The notes beneath the pieces were generated by a model. It was not told the DNA's origin. It saw only the letters and a list, made by a program, of their open reading frames with translations, and made no database searches. Shown here piece by piece: positions 15,082 through 23,620 of a stretch of 51,210 nt of DNA (position 1 is the first letter of the stretch; each line of letters starts with the position of its first letter). Made by a program: the position numbers and the translations under genes. Source of the DNA: Methylophilales bacterium LSUCC0135 (GTDB lineage Bacteria; Pseudomonadota; Gammaproteobacteria; Burkholderiales; Methylophilaceae); the NCBI GenBank assembly GCA_001704575.1, contig MCAW01000002.1:117491-168700 (forward strand), given 5' to 3'.

Positions 15082-17259
15082 ATGAACACTCAACCTGCTT
15101 TTCCGGCCGGGCCGGCTGTCCGCATGCTCGTCCCTCTGCTGCGGACGATCTGCCGGCTGCTGTTCCGCACTGACATACACGGCGAAGTCCAGCGCCCGGA
15201 TGATGGCAAGCTGCTGATCGTCGCCAACCACGAGTCTTTTCTCGATGGCCTGCTGATCGGCCTCTACCTGCCTTTCCGCGTCACCTTCGTGGTGCATAGC
15301 GATGTATTGGAGAACCGCTGGTTCCGCTGGTTCCTGCGTCTGGTTCCGCATCTCACCGTCGATCACACCAGCCCGCTCGGCATCAAGAAAATCATCCGGC
15401 TGATCGAAGCGGGAGAACCGGTGATGATTTTTCCGGAGGGGCGCATCACCAGTACCGCCAGTCTGATGAAAATCCATGAAGGGCCGGGGTTCGTCGCTGC
15501 AAAAACCGGCGCCGCCGTACTGCCGGTCCGCATCCGTGGTGCCGCACATTCGTTTTTCGGCCGCCTGACCGGCGCTTATCCGCGCAAGCTGCTGCCAAAA
15601 ATCCATCTGCACTTCCTGCCGCTACGCAGGATCAGCATGCCCGACGCTGCCAGTAGCCAGAAACGGCGCAAACTGACCGGCGAGGCTATGTTGCGACTGA
15701 TGCAGGAATCGATGGCAGCCACGGAGCCGGCCACCACCCTGTATGCCACCCTGCTCGACGCCGTACGGCTGCATGGCAGGAAGTCGCCGCTGATCGAAGA
15801 CATGAAGCAAACGCATGACCGTTATGGCGATGTGCTGAAAAAAAGTCTGGCGCTGGGACGCCTCATTGCAAAACACACGAACGAAGGCGAAACCGTGGGC
15901 GTGCTGATGCCCAACGTGGCCACCACCGTCAGCCTGGTGCTCGGCATGAGCGCGGTGCGCCGCATTCCGGCCATGCTCAATTACACCGCCGGTGCTCTCG
16001 GCATGGGCGACGCCTGCGTGGCGGCACGAGTGAAAACCGTCATCACCTCACATCAGTTTCTGGCAGCGGCGGACCTGGTCGAGGTGGCAACGGCGATCCC
16101 CGGCGTCAGACTGCTTTATCTCGAAGACCTGCGCAGCCAGTTCGGCCTCAAGGATAAACTCTGGCTGCTGTTGTTCGCGCTGTCGTTCCCGCGGCTTGCG
16201 GTCAAGACCGGCCAGCCGGAAGACCCGGCACTGGTATTGTTCACCTCCGGCTCCGAAGGCAAGCCCAAGGGCGTGGTACTCTCGCATCGCGCACTGCTTT
16301 CGAATGTTGCCCAAGTGCGGGCCGTCATCGATTTCTCACCACTGGACAAATTCTTTGTCGCCCTGCCACTGTTCCATGCCTTCGGCTTTCTCGCCGGCGT
16401 CGTCCTGCCGGTTTTGAGTGGCACCAGACTGTTTCTCTACCCTTCGCCGCTACATTACCGCATCATCCCTGAAATCATTTACGACCGCGGTTGCACGGTC
16501 GTGTTTGGCACCAGCACCTTTCTCGGCAATTACGCCCGCTTCGCTAACCCCTATGATTTCCGTAAAGTCCGCTATGTCGTCGCCGGTGCCGAAAAGCTGA
16601 ACGAAGAAGTGCGCAAACTGTGGATGGAAAAATTCGGCCTGCGCATACTGGAGGGCTACGGCGCCACCGAATGCGCGCCGGTGCTGTCGGTGAACACGCC
16701 GATGGCCTGCCGCAACGGATCGGTCGGCCGCCTGTTACCGCTGTTGCAGCATCGCCTGATCGCGATACCGGGTATCAGCCGCGGCGGGCTGCTGCAGGTA
16801 AAAGGCCCCAATGTCATGTCCGGCTACTATTTCCATCACAGCCCGGGGCAACTGGTACCGGCTGCGGCTGACAATGACCTTGGCTGGTACGACACCGGCG
16901 ATATCGTCGATATTGATGCCGACGGCTTCGTGCATATCGTCGGCCGCGTCAAGCGCTTTGCCAAGATCGCGGGTGAGATGATCTCGCTGGAAACCGCCGA
17001 GTTGATCGCACATCACGCTTCTCCGCGACATCAGCATGCCGCCAGCACGCAAACCGACGCGCATCGCGGCGAGACCATCGTGCTGTTCACCACCGACCCG
17101 GCGCTGGACCGCGAGCACTTGCATAAAGCCGCCCGCATGCTGCACCAACCCGAGATGGCAGTAGCGCGCAGGATGATTGTCGTCGCCGAATTGCCGCTGC
17201 TCGGCACCGGCAAAACCGATTACGTCAAACTGAAGGCACTGGCGGAATCCGCCGGATGA
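15082..17259 (+). CDS. aas: Aas-like bifunctional lysophospholipid acyltransferase/acyl-ACP synthetase
   Basis: The protein has 725 residues (E. coli Aas 719). About residues 15-230 form a PlsC acyltransferase with NHESFLD (the HX4D motif) and MIFPEGRIT. From about 240 onward is an adenylate-forming domain with FTSGSEGKPKGVVLSH, GYGATECAPV, YDTGDIV and a late TGKTDYVKL. Such enzymes reacylate lysophosphatidylethanolamine at the inner membrane. The neighbouring lplT, which flips the lysolipid inward, supports this. ATG 15082 fits family length; a longer start at 14983 is not protein-like. The stop overlaps the next gene by four bases. Confidence 0.93.
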   Translation: MNTQPAFPAGPAVRMLVPLLRTICRLLFRTDIHGEVQRPDDGKLLIVANHESFLDGLLIGLYLPFRVTFVVHSDVLENRWFRWFLRLVPHLTVDHTSPLGIKKIIRLIEAGEPVMIFPEGRITSTASLMKIHEGPGFVAAKTGAAVLPVRIRGAAHSFFGRLTGAYPRKLLPKIHLHFLPLRRISMPDAASSQKRRKLTGEAMLRLMQESMAATEPATTLYATLLDAVRLHGRKSPLIEDMKQTHDRYGDVLKKSLALGRLIAKHTNEGETVGVLMPNVATTVSLVLGMSAVRRIPAMLNYTAGALGMGDACVAARVKTVITSHQFLAAADLVEVATAIPGVRLLYLEDLRSQFGLKDKLWLLLFALSFPRLAVKTGQPEDPALVLFTSGSEGKPKGVVLSHRALLSNVAQVRAVIDFSPLDKFFVALPLFHAFGFLAGVVLPVLSGTRLFLYPSPLHYRIIPEIIYDRGCTVVFGTSTFLGNYARFANPYDFRKVRYVVAGAEKLNEEVRKLWMEKFGLRILEGYGATECAPVLSVNTPMACRNGSVGRLLPLLQHRLIAIPGISRGGLLQVKGPNVMSGYYFHHSPGQLVPAAADNDLGWYDTGDIVDIDADGFVHIVGRVKRFAKIAGEMISLETAELIAHHASPRHQHAASTQTDAHRGETIVLFTTDPALDREHLHKAARMLHQPEMAVARRMIVVAELPLLGTGKTDYVKLKALAESAG

Positions 17260-18521
17260 AACGGCGCTACTTTCTGCGCGGTTTGTCACTGGCGGCAGCC
17301 ACAGGGTTGGGTTACAGCGTCTGGCGTTACTGGCCGCAACCCGGCTTCGGCAACCCCTGTGCGAGCGGCTTGCCGGAGACGGTCCGCCAACACCCGCTGT
17401 ATCAGAAAATATGGTCCGGCATTGACGCTGGCAAAGTCTGGGATTGCCATGTGCATCTGATCGGCAACGGCGACTCCGGCCGCCGCGATGCGCCCTGGCT
17501 CAGCCCCCGCTTCGAGGGCGGCATCAACAGCCTGAGTCATCCGCTGTTGCAATTGCAGAAGCGTTTTTTCATGAATGGCGCCTGCATTGACCGGCAGCAG
17601 GCCGACGAAAGCGCCATTGAACGGCTGATCGAACTCAGCAAAGAGATGGCGCCCGGTTTCAAGGCCATGCTGTTCGCGTTCGACTGGTGGCACGACGATC
17701 ACGGCCGTGCGATCGCAGCGCAGTCGGCCTTTCACGTCCCCAACCGCTATGCCGCGCGCATCGCGCAATTGGCACCGGCGTATTTTGAATGGGTTGCCTC
17801 CATTCACCCCTACCGGCCAGATGCCGTTGATGCGCTCCATGAAGCCAAAGCGCAAGGCGCGAGGGCAGTCAAATGGCTGCCGCAGGTAATGAACATCGAC
17901 CCTATGGCGCCCGCCTGCGACCGCTTCTATAGCGCCTGTGCCGAGCTCGACATGCCCATCATCAGCCATGCCGGGCGCGAATTCGCCTTGCCCGGCCATG
18001 CACATCATCTCGCCAATCCGCTGCGCCTGCGGCGTGCGCTTGATGCCGGGGTCAGGGTTGTCGTCGCCCATTGCGCAACCACAGGCAGCGACATCGATCT
18101 CGATGTCGGCCCGCAGGGCGTCAGACGCAGCAGCTTCGAGCTGTTCGCGCGCATGATGGATAACCCGCATTACCGCAGCCATCTCTATGGCGACATTTCC
18201 TCGCTGCCCCTGCTCAACCATCAATGGGCGCTCCCCGCGCTGCTCGAAAACGCGCATTGGCACGGCCGCTTGCTGAACGGCTCGGATTATCCCTTGCCCG
18301 GCATCATGCCGCTGGTCGATGTCGGCTGGTTGCAGCGCAAAGGCCTGCTCGACGAGGCCGCTGTGCCTTTTCTGCTTCAGATAAAACCCTACAATCCGCT
18401 GCTTTTTGATTTTGCCCTCAAACGTCTGTTACATTCGGGCCATCATTATTTTGCCGCCGACATTTTCCATACGCGCCCATTTTTCGTGAAAGCTACCGAT
18501 GTCCGCCAACCCTCGCATTGA
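17256..18521 (+). CDS. Amidohydrolase-type TIM-barrel protein with Tat-like signal
   Basis: The 421-residue protein starts MKRRYFLRGLSLAAA, a twin-arginine-like signal or anchor. The rest is of the amidohydrolase-2 type: DCHVHLIGNGD (metal-binding HxH near residue 67), AVKWLPQVMNIDP, IISHAGREFALPGH, VVAHCATTGSD and NGSDYPLPG (active-site Asp). Substrate is unknown. It overlaps aas by four bases and lplT by 23 bases, so the three are one transcription unit, and a job in lipid or lipid-head-group turnover at the envelope is likely but unproven. Confidence 0.8.
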   Translation: MKRRYFLRGLSLAAATGLGYSVWRYWPQPGFGNPCASGLPETVRQHPLYQKIWSGIDAGKVWDCHVHLIGNGDSGRRDAPWLSPRFEGGINSLSHPLLQLQKRFFMNGACIDRQQADESAIERLIELSKEMAPGFKAMLFAFDWWHDDHGRAIAAQSAFHVPNRYAARIAQLAPAYFEWVASIHPYRPDAVDALHEAKAQGARAVKWLPQVMNIDPMAPACDRFYSACAELDMPIISHAGREFALPGHAHHLANPLRLRRALDAGVRVVVAHCATTGSDIDLDVGPQGVRRSSFELFARMMDNPHYRSHLYGDISSLPLLNHQWALPALLENAHWHGRLLNGSDYPLPGIMPLVDVGWLQRKGLLDEAAVPFLLQIKPYNPLLFDFALKRLLHSGHHYFAADIFHTRPFFVKATDVRQPSH

Positions 18522-19716
18522 TCCAGCCGGCAGCCCGCTGTTTTCACGTGGCATGATTGCAGTGCTGATTGCCCAGTTCATCTCGGCACTGGCGGACAAT
18601 GCACTGCTTTTCGCGGCCATCGCGCTGTTGCGCTCACAGGCAGCAGAAGGCTGGCAGATTCCGATGCTGCAACAGTTTTTCGTCGCCGCCTTCATTCTGC
18701 TCGCACCCTTTGTCGGCCCCGTTGCCGATACCCTGTCGAAGGGGCGCGTGATGCTGATCGCCAACGGCATGAAATTCACCGGTGCCGCCGCCATGCTGCT
18801 GGGCCTGCATCCCCTGCTCGCTTATGGCATGGTCGGCATCGGCGCAGCAGCCTACTCCCCGGCCAAGTACGGCATCCTCAGCGAACTGGTCGGGCCGGAA
18901 AAACTGGTCAAAGCCAATAGCGTGATGGAAGGCTCGACAATCGTCGCCATTCTGCTCGGCGCCATCATCGGCGGCTTGCTGGCCGATTATTCGGTCAGCG
19001 TCGCGTTGATATCCATCGTGCTCTGCTACCTGCTCGCCATGCTGGCCAATCTGTTCATTCCCAGGCTGCCGCCGGCACACCCGCTCAACCATTTTTCACC
19101 GGGCATTCTGTTACGGGATTTCCGCGCTGCGCTCAGCACGTTGTTCCGCGACCGTGATGCCCGCTTCACCTTGTTCGGCACCGGCGTGTTCTGGGGCGCG
19201 GGCGCCACGCTGCGCTTTCTGCTGGTAGCCTGGGTGCCGGTGGCCTTGCTGATGACCGACCTCAGCACACCCGCCAACCTCAGCGGCGCAGTGGCCATCG
19301 GTATCGCGCTCGGCGCGGCGGCGGCGGCCAGACTGGTGACACTGGATAGTGTCAATCGCGCGTTGCCTGCCGGTATCCTGATCGGCGCCTTGATCATGGC
19401 ATTCGCTTTTGTCGATCAGCTGCCGTTCGCGGCTGTCATGCTGGTATTGATCGGCGCCTGCGGCGGTTTCTACGTCGTGCCGCTGAACGCGCTGCTGCAG
19501 GACCGCGGCCACGCCACCGTCGGCTCCGGCCACGCGATTGCGGTGAAGAATTTTTTCGACAATCTCTGCATGCTGCTGATGCTGGGTGCTTATGTCATGA
19601 TCGAGAAAAGCGGCGTCAGCGTTGTCAGCTCGACCGTCGCCATCGGTTTCATTGTCTTTGCTCTGATCGGATTGATTGCCTGGCTCAGGGTACGGCCGCA
19701 GCCTGCCGACGCATAA
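18499..19716 (+). CDS. lplT: Lysophospholipid flippase LplT (MFS)
   Basis: This 405-residue MFS permease has about twelve helices. LplT hallmarks include the opening FSRGMIAVLIAQFISALADNALLFAAI, GAAAYSPAKYGILSELVGPEKLVKANSVMEGSTI and GGFYVVPLNALLQDRGH. LplT carries lysophosphatidylethanolamine across the inner membrane to Aas. Here the two are split by the amidohydrolase gene, whereas in many genomes they are adjacent or fused. The start lies inside the previous gene. Confidence 0.93.
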   Translation: MSANPRIDPAGSPLFSRGMIAVLIAQFISALADNALLFAAIALLRSQAAEGWQIPMLQQFFVAAFILLAPFVGPVADTLSKGRVMLIANGMKFTGAAAMLLGLHPLLAYGMVGIGAAAYSPAKYGILSELVGPEKLVKANSVMEGSTIVAILLGAIIGGLLADYSVSVALISIVLCYLLAMLANLFIPRLPPAHPLNHFSPGILLRDFRAALSTLFRDRDARFTLFGTGVFWGAGATLRFLLVAWVPVALLMTDLSTPANLSGAVAIGIALGAAAAARLVTLDSVNRALPAGILIGALIMAFAFVDQLPFAAVMLVLIGACGGFYVVPLNALLQDRGHATVGSGHAIAVKNFFDNLCMLLMLGAYVMIEKSGVSVVSSTVAIGFIVFALIGLIAWLRVRPQPADA

Positions 19717-19741
19717 CCCCAGCCAAAAACTGTGCGGCAAT

Positions 19742-19758
19742 CTCATGAAAATCATGAG
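19742..19758. repeat. Short perfect inverted repeat upstream of pqqA
   Basis: CTCATGA, AAA, TCATGAG: 7-bp arms with a 3-base centre, followed at 19765 by another TCATGA. It may be an operator for pqqA or a weak terminator for lplT. There is no T run. Confidence 0.4.
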
Positions 19759-19889
19759 CGGCTTTTCATGACTTTTGGCAAGGCAGCGACAGCACATGCG
19801 CTTAAAGTAGCAACACGTAATGAACACGCAGGTAATCAGAGATGAACCGGCGGCGCATTGCGAATCCAAAATCAAGAAAGGAATCGACC

Positions 19890-19961
19890 ATGTGGACTAA
19901 GCCAGCTGCTACCGAAATGCGTTTCGGTTTTGAAGTCACCATGTACGTTTGCAATCGCTAA
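19890..19961 (+). CDS. pqqA: PQQ precursor peptide PqqA (orphan copy)
   Basis: The 23-residue peptide begins [10 protein letters not shown] and ends [13 protein letters not shown]. PqqA is the ribosomal precursor whose Glu and Tyr side chains are cross-linked by the radical-SAM enzyme PqqE to make pyrroloquinoline quinone. Glu15 and Tyr19 are present with the exact E-x3-Y spacing and the GFEVT-Y context. AAAGGA sits seven bases before the ATG. No pqqB, C, D or E gene is in the window: lplT lies upstream and mltA is convergent downstream. Orphan pqqA copies are known in methylotrophs, where biosynthesis genes sit elsewhere. The organism therefore probably uses a PQQ-dependent dehydrogenase, which is inference. 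Confidence 0.92.
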   Translation: MWTKPAATEMRFGFEVTMYVCNR

Positions 19962-20003
19962 GATTGCCTACGGTACATGCGGTATGGTGCTAATGCACCC
20001 TAC

Positions 20004-20030
20004 CAAAAAAATGGACGCTACGGCGTCCAT
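20004..20030. terminator. Terminator between pqqA and mltA
   Basis: ATGGACGC, loop TACG, GCGTCCAT, with a seven-T run on the reverse strand and a broken T-rich tail on the forward strand. It probably ends mltA, and may also end pqqA. Confidence 0.8.
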
Positions 20031-20058
20031 TTGTGTTTGTATCAAGCACTAGAAGCAG

Positions 20059-21315
20059 CTATTGCAGCTTGAATTCCTTCGGCAGCAGCACCCATATCCT
20101 GCCGCGCTGCTTCATGGCTCCGGCCTGCTTGCCGGCCTGATAGCCGGCGCCCCAATAGAAATCAGCACGCACGCCACCCTTGATGGCACCGCCGGTATCC
20201 TGCGCCATCATCATGCGTTTCAGCGGTTTCTCGCTGTTGGGGTAAGTCGTTGAGAGAAACAGCGGCGCCCCGAGCGGAATGTGTTTCGGATCGATGGCAA
20301 CAGCGCGTTCGGCGAGAATGGGCACGCCGAGTGCGCCGATCGGCCCTGGCAGGCCGGCGGGCAATTCACGGAAAAATACATAACTCGGGTTGCTGTTGAG
20401 CAGATCACGCAATTTGTCGAGATTGTTGCGCGCCCATTGCTTGATGCCGTCCATCGAGGCCTGCTCCAGCCTCAATTCACCGCGCTCGATCAGCAAGCGT
20501 CCGATGGATTGATAGCTGTGGCCGTTCTGGTCGGCATAACCAACCGGAATCTGCTCGCCGTTTTCCAGCTGAATGATGCCGGAACCCTGTATATGCAGAA
20601 AGAACAGATCCACTGCATCATCGACCCAGATCAGCTCGCGTCCCTGCAGCGGCGACGGCTCCATTTCAATCTCGGCACGGTTGTAATAAGGCACCAAGCG
20701 GTTCTCGATCAGCCTGCCGCGCACGCGCTTGTTGGCGAGTTCCGGGTAGAGCGCAGCCAGCTCGACGCTGATGAGATCATCCGGACGGGTATAGAGCGGA
20801 TAGGGGTAGCGCTCGCTTTTCTGGCGGCTGCCTTTCAGCAACGGCTGGTAATAGCCGGTGACCAGTCCGCTGTCGCTGCCATCCAGGTTGGTGGTCTGGT
20901 AGACATTGAAATGCTTTTTGAAATAAGCCTTGACCGCGGCATGGTCAGGTTTGCCCAGGCGCTCTGCCGCCTCGCAGGCAGTTTGCCATTCGCTGCGGTT
21001 TTTCAGGGTGCTGCAGCTGATCAGCCAGGCCGGCCAGGCTTTTGCGAGATCGTCCTGCTTGAAGCCATCCACGTCTTCCCAGCCGGCTGGCTTCAACACA
21101 GAGTAATCGGTAAGCTTGACCGCTTCCGGCGGCTTGACTGCATCAGCCGGCCTTGCGGCAGGGGGCATCTGGATCGGTGCGGGTTCAACCGCTTCCGGCG
21201 GCTCTGGCGGCAGCGGTGCTTCCGGCTTGCTCTGGAAAATGCTGCAGCCCGCCATCAGGAGAACGACCGGCAGAAAACTCGAAATGAACTTTAAACGCTG
21301 CATGGTGGTTTGCAT
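20059..21315 (-). CDS. mltA: Membrane-bound lytic murein transglycosylase A
   Basis: The 418-residue lipoprotein has a signal ending LLMAGC, then a Pro/Glu-rich linker to about residue 75. The MltA barrel includes GLVTGYYQPLLKGSR, LFFLHIQGSG, VGYADQNGHSYQSIGRLL and the 3D-type end AQDTGGAIKGGVRADFYWG containing the catalytic Asp. It cleaves peptidoglycan with 1,6-anhydro ring formation at the outer membrane. ATG 21315 is preferred, with GGAAAA upstream. The longer frame back to 21438 runs through a MITE-like element and is not real coding. Confidence 0.93.
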   Translation of the reverse strand: MQTTMQRLKFISSFLPVVLLMAGCSIFQSKPEAPLPPEPPEAVEPAPIQMPPAARPADAVKPPEAVKLTDYSVLKPAGWEDVDGFKQDDLAKAWPAWLISCSTLKNRSEWQTACEAAERLGKPDHAAVKAYFKKHFNVYQTTNLDGSDSGLVTGYYQPLLKGSRQKSERYPYPLYTRPDDLISVELAALYPELANKRVRGRLIENRLVPYYNRAEIEMEPSPLQGRELIWVDDAVDLFFLHIQGSGIIQLENGEQIPVGYADQNGHSYQSIGRLLIERGELRLEQASMDGIKQWARNNLDKLRDLLNSNPSYVFFRELPAGLPGPIGALGVPILAERAVAIDPKHIPLGAPLFLSTTYPNSEKPLKRMMMAQDTGGAIKGGVRADFYWGAGYQAGKQAGAMKQRGRIWVLLPKEFKLQ

Positions 21316-21325
21316 GTCTTTTTCC

Positions 21326-21472
21326 AGGGAAGCACTGATTAAATGAGTGAGCGGGATGAAGTGCAAGGCGCCCGGAACGCAACAGCCGAGACAGTATGCG
21401 TTATACGGCGAGGTTGTGAGTACCGCGCAACGCAGCAATTCGGCCGCGTAACCATTTAATCAGCGTTTCCCT
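21326..21472. mobile_element. MITE-like element, copy B (apaG-mltA gap)
   Basis: The ends are 21-base inverted repeats with four mismatches: left AGGGAAGCACTGATT, right AATCAGCGTTTCCCT. The internal core matches copy A at 4830-4970. A GTAT/ATAC hairpin sits at the centre. The right end overlaps the apaG TAG stop. It codes for no transposase. Confidence 0.7.
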
Positions 21473-21851
21473 AGTGCAGCACGCGCGGCATGGACAGCGT
21501 GAAAGGCGCGATTTCGGCATCGAACTGGGTGCCGTCTTCCGCCGTAATCTGATAGCTGCCATGCATGGTACCGACCGGCGTTGCTATCACCGTGCCGCTG
21601 GTGTATTCGAACTGCTCGCCCGGCTGCAGCAGGGGCTGCTCACCGACCACGCCGAGACCGCGCACTTCCTGCACTTTGCCAGTGGAATCGGTGATGATCC
21701 AGTGACGGCTGATCAGCTGGGCAGCAACGCTACCGGTATTGCGTATGGTGACCGTATACGAGAACACGTAACGGTGATTCTCGTCATCCGACTGCTCTTC
21801 AATAAAGGCGGTCGTGACGGTCACCGAAAATTCGTAGCGGGTGCTCGGCAT
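21471..21851 (-). CDS. apaG: ApaG family protein
   Basis: This 126-residue protein has the ApaG beta-sandwich pattern: YEFSVTVTTAFIEEQSDDENHRYVFSYTVTIRNTG, SRHWIITDSTGKVQEVRGLGVVGEQPLLQPGEQFEYTSG, GTMHGSYQ. ApaG has been linked to Co2+/Mg2+ handling, but its biochemical role is unsettled. It follows thiG after three bases on the same strand. The TAG stop lies in the end of a MITE-like element. Confidence 0.94.
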   Translation of the reverse strand: MPSTRYEFSVTVTTAFIEEQSDDENHRYVFSYTVTIRNTGSVAAQLISRHWIITDSTGKVQEVRGLGVVGEQPLLQPGEQFEYTSGTVIATPVGTMHGSYQITAEDGTQFDAEIAPFTLSMPRVLH

Positions 21852-21854
21852 GCG

Positions 21855-22634
21855 TCAGCCAATCAATCCGGTGGTGGGCGAACTCGGCGCGGCAGAATAG
21901 AGCTTCTTCGGCATGCGCCCGGCAAGCCAGGCATCACGGCCCGCCTCAATCGCTTTCTTCATGGCGCCCGCCATGCGGATCGGGTCGCGCGCAGCCGCAA
22001 TCGCGGTGTTCATCAACACGCCATCGCAACCCAGCTCCATCGCGATCGCGGCATCAGATGCCGTGCCGACACCGGCGTCGACCAGCACCGGCACTTTGGC
22101 ATTCTCGATAATGATCTGCAGATTCCACGGATTCAGAATGCCCATGCCGGAGCCGATCAGGGACGCCAGCGGCATCACTGCGCAACAGCCGATTTCTTCC
22201 AGCTGTTTGGCGATAATGGGGTCATCCGAGCAATAGACCATGACATCGAAACTTTCCTTCACCAGTGTTTCCGCCGCTTTCAGTGTTTCGATCATGTTGG
22301 GGTAAAGCGTCTTCGGGTCGCCCAGCACTTCCAATTTAACCAGCTTGTGGCCATCGAGCAGTTCCCGCGCCAGACGCAGGGTGCGCACCGCTTCTTCGGC
22401 AGAGTAGCAACCGGCAGTGTTGGGCAGATAGGTGAATTCTTCCGGCGGCAGATAATCGAGCAGCGATGGCTCATCGGCATTCTGGCCGATGTTGGTGCGC
22501 CGTATCGCGACCGTGACGATTTCTGCGCCGCTGGCGTCGATCGCGGCCCGGGTTTCGGCAAAATCCTTGTATTTGCCGGTACCGACCAACAAACGGGATT
22601 GATAGGCCTTGCCTGCAATATTCAATGTATCCAT
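21855..22634 (-). CDS. thiG: Thiazole synthase ThiG
   Basis: This 259-residue TIM-barrel enzyme builds thiamine's thiazole phosphate from deoxyxylulose phosphate, dehydroglycine and ThiS thiocarboxylate. The Schiff-base lysine is in [34 protein letters not shown] and [12 protein letters not shown] are family blocks. GAAGGAA precedes ATG 22634. It follows thiS by seven bases, as is common. Confidence 0.96.
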   Translation of the reverse strand: MDTLNIAGKAYQSRLLVGTGKYKDFAETRAAIDASGAEIVTVAIRRTNIGQNADEPSLLDYLPPEEFTYLPNTAGCYSAEEAVRTLRLARELLDGHKLVKLEVLGDPKTLYPNMIETLKAAETLVKESFDVMVYCSDDPIIAKQLEEIGCCAVMPLASLIGSGMGILNPWNLQIIIENAKVPVLVDAGVGTASDAAIAMELGCDGVLMNTAIAAARDPIRMAGAMKKAIEAGRDAWLAGRMPKKLYSAAPSSPTTGLIG

Positions 22635-22641
22635 GGTTCCT

Positions 22642-22848
22642 TCAGCCGCCGCCTACAGCGCCGACAATTTCCAGTTGATCGCCATCGTTGAGCACAGTTT
22701 GCGCGAACGTGCTGCGCGGCACGATTTCGCCGTTAAGCTCGATTGCCAGCCGCTTGCCGGTCAGGCCGAGTCTGGCGACCAGCATCTCGACCGTGAAATC
22801 GGCAGCATCAAACTGCCGCGCGTTGCCGTTGATGGTGAGGTTAAGCAA
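22642..22848 (-). CDS. thiS: Sulfur carrier protein ThiS (probable TTG start)
   Basis: The 68-residue ubiquitin-like protein ends in the required Gly-Gly (GAVGGG), which is adenylated and thiocarboxylated to donate sulfur to ThiG. Family landmarks are [10 protein letters not shown] at the start and [35 protein letters not shown]. No ATG lies at the domain start. TTG 22848 is preceded by AGGA at about nine bases and gives the usual length (E. coli 66). A longer open frame upstream would overlap the macrodomain gene and is not ThiS-like. Confidence 0.85.
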   Translation of the reverse strand: MLNLTINGNARQFDAADFTVEMLVARLGLTGKRLAIELNGEIVPRSTFAQTVLNDGDQLEIVGAVGGG

Positions 22849-22966
22849 TTGCGTGATTCCTGCGATGTTCAAATTTGCAATGTGACGGCTGCCGGCTTCA
22901 GCGACGCTCGCCAGTCCAGCCGCTATTTTACGTGGCTTGCACGTGCGGGCAAAGCCGCGCATGCCA

Positions 22967-23452
22967 TCAATCGAGCGGTACGACCGGCTTGTTGCAGATA
23001 TGAATATCAATACCGTGCTTGTCCGCCGCTGCCTGCACGATTTGCGATACGTCCTCCCATTTGAGGCCGCCGAAACCACAACCGATCTTGGGCATGTAGA
23101 GCGGAATCTTCAGAAAGCTGGCGAAATCCGCCGCATGATTGACGACGCGTTCGATCGCGTTGACATCGGCATAGACCTTGCCGTCAACGCCGTAATCCTT
23201 CTGCGTCAGGCCGTTCAGCACATAGAGATCCTTGTCCTCGATCTGCACTTCAACCACGCGCCCGAGAATGTTGCGGCCCATCTTGTTGGCAATCTGGCAG
23301 TAGGAACGGTACGGCGGATAGATCATCGGAAAGGCCGAGCGCAAGGCGAGCGACTGGCCGAATCCCATCACGCCCTTAGTGTTGCAGCCGTGCAGTATGA
23401 CGCCCTGTTGAATTTTGGTCAGGTCCTGTTCGATTTCAATCAGCTTGCCCAT
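22967..23452 (-). CDS. Macrodomain protein (TARG1/Poa1p-like ADP-ribose hydrolase)
   Basis: The 161-residue protein is a single macrodomain: ILHGCNTKGVMGFGQSLALR (ADP-ribose binding loop 1), YPPYRSYC, LYVLNGLTQKDYG, and MPKIGCGFGGLKWEDV (loop 2, GCGFGGL). This pattern fits the Poa1p/TARG1 branch, which removes ADP-ribose from proteins or DNA or dephosphorylates ADP-ribose 1''-phosphate. It starts divergently from ettA and precedes thiS by 118 bases. No DarT-like partner toxin is adjacent, so it is not an evident DarTG module. Confidence 0.85.
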   Translation of the reverse strand: MGKLIEIEQDLTKIQQGVILHGCNTKGVMGFGQSLALRSAFPMIYPPYRSYCQIANKMGRNILGRVVEVQIEDKDLYVLNGLTQKDYGVDGKVYADVNAIERVVNHAADFASFLKIPLYMPKIGCGFGGLKWEDVSQIVQAAADKHGIDIHICNKPVVPLD

Positions 23453-23620
23453 GGTATTACCTGCATTCCTTTATCAAAAAATATGCGCCGGGCCGGATCA
23501 GGGTGACGCAAATGAATAGCGCAATGATACCAACTTGCACAGCATAAATGCAGCAAATTGCATACCAAAGCGTGGATTGATACAGTAAGCTTCTGCTTTT
23601 TCAAGCAAGCGGTTTTCATC

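Noticed and set aside
21316-21438. N-terminal extension of MltA
   Set aside because: The extra codons are MITE-like element sequence and would bury the lipoprotein signal.
22967-23452. DarG-type antitoxin of a DarTG system
   Set aside because: No DarT-like gene is adjacent and the protein lacks the extra C-terminal domain of DarG.
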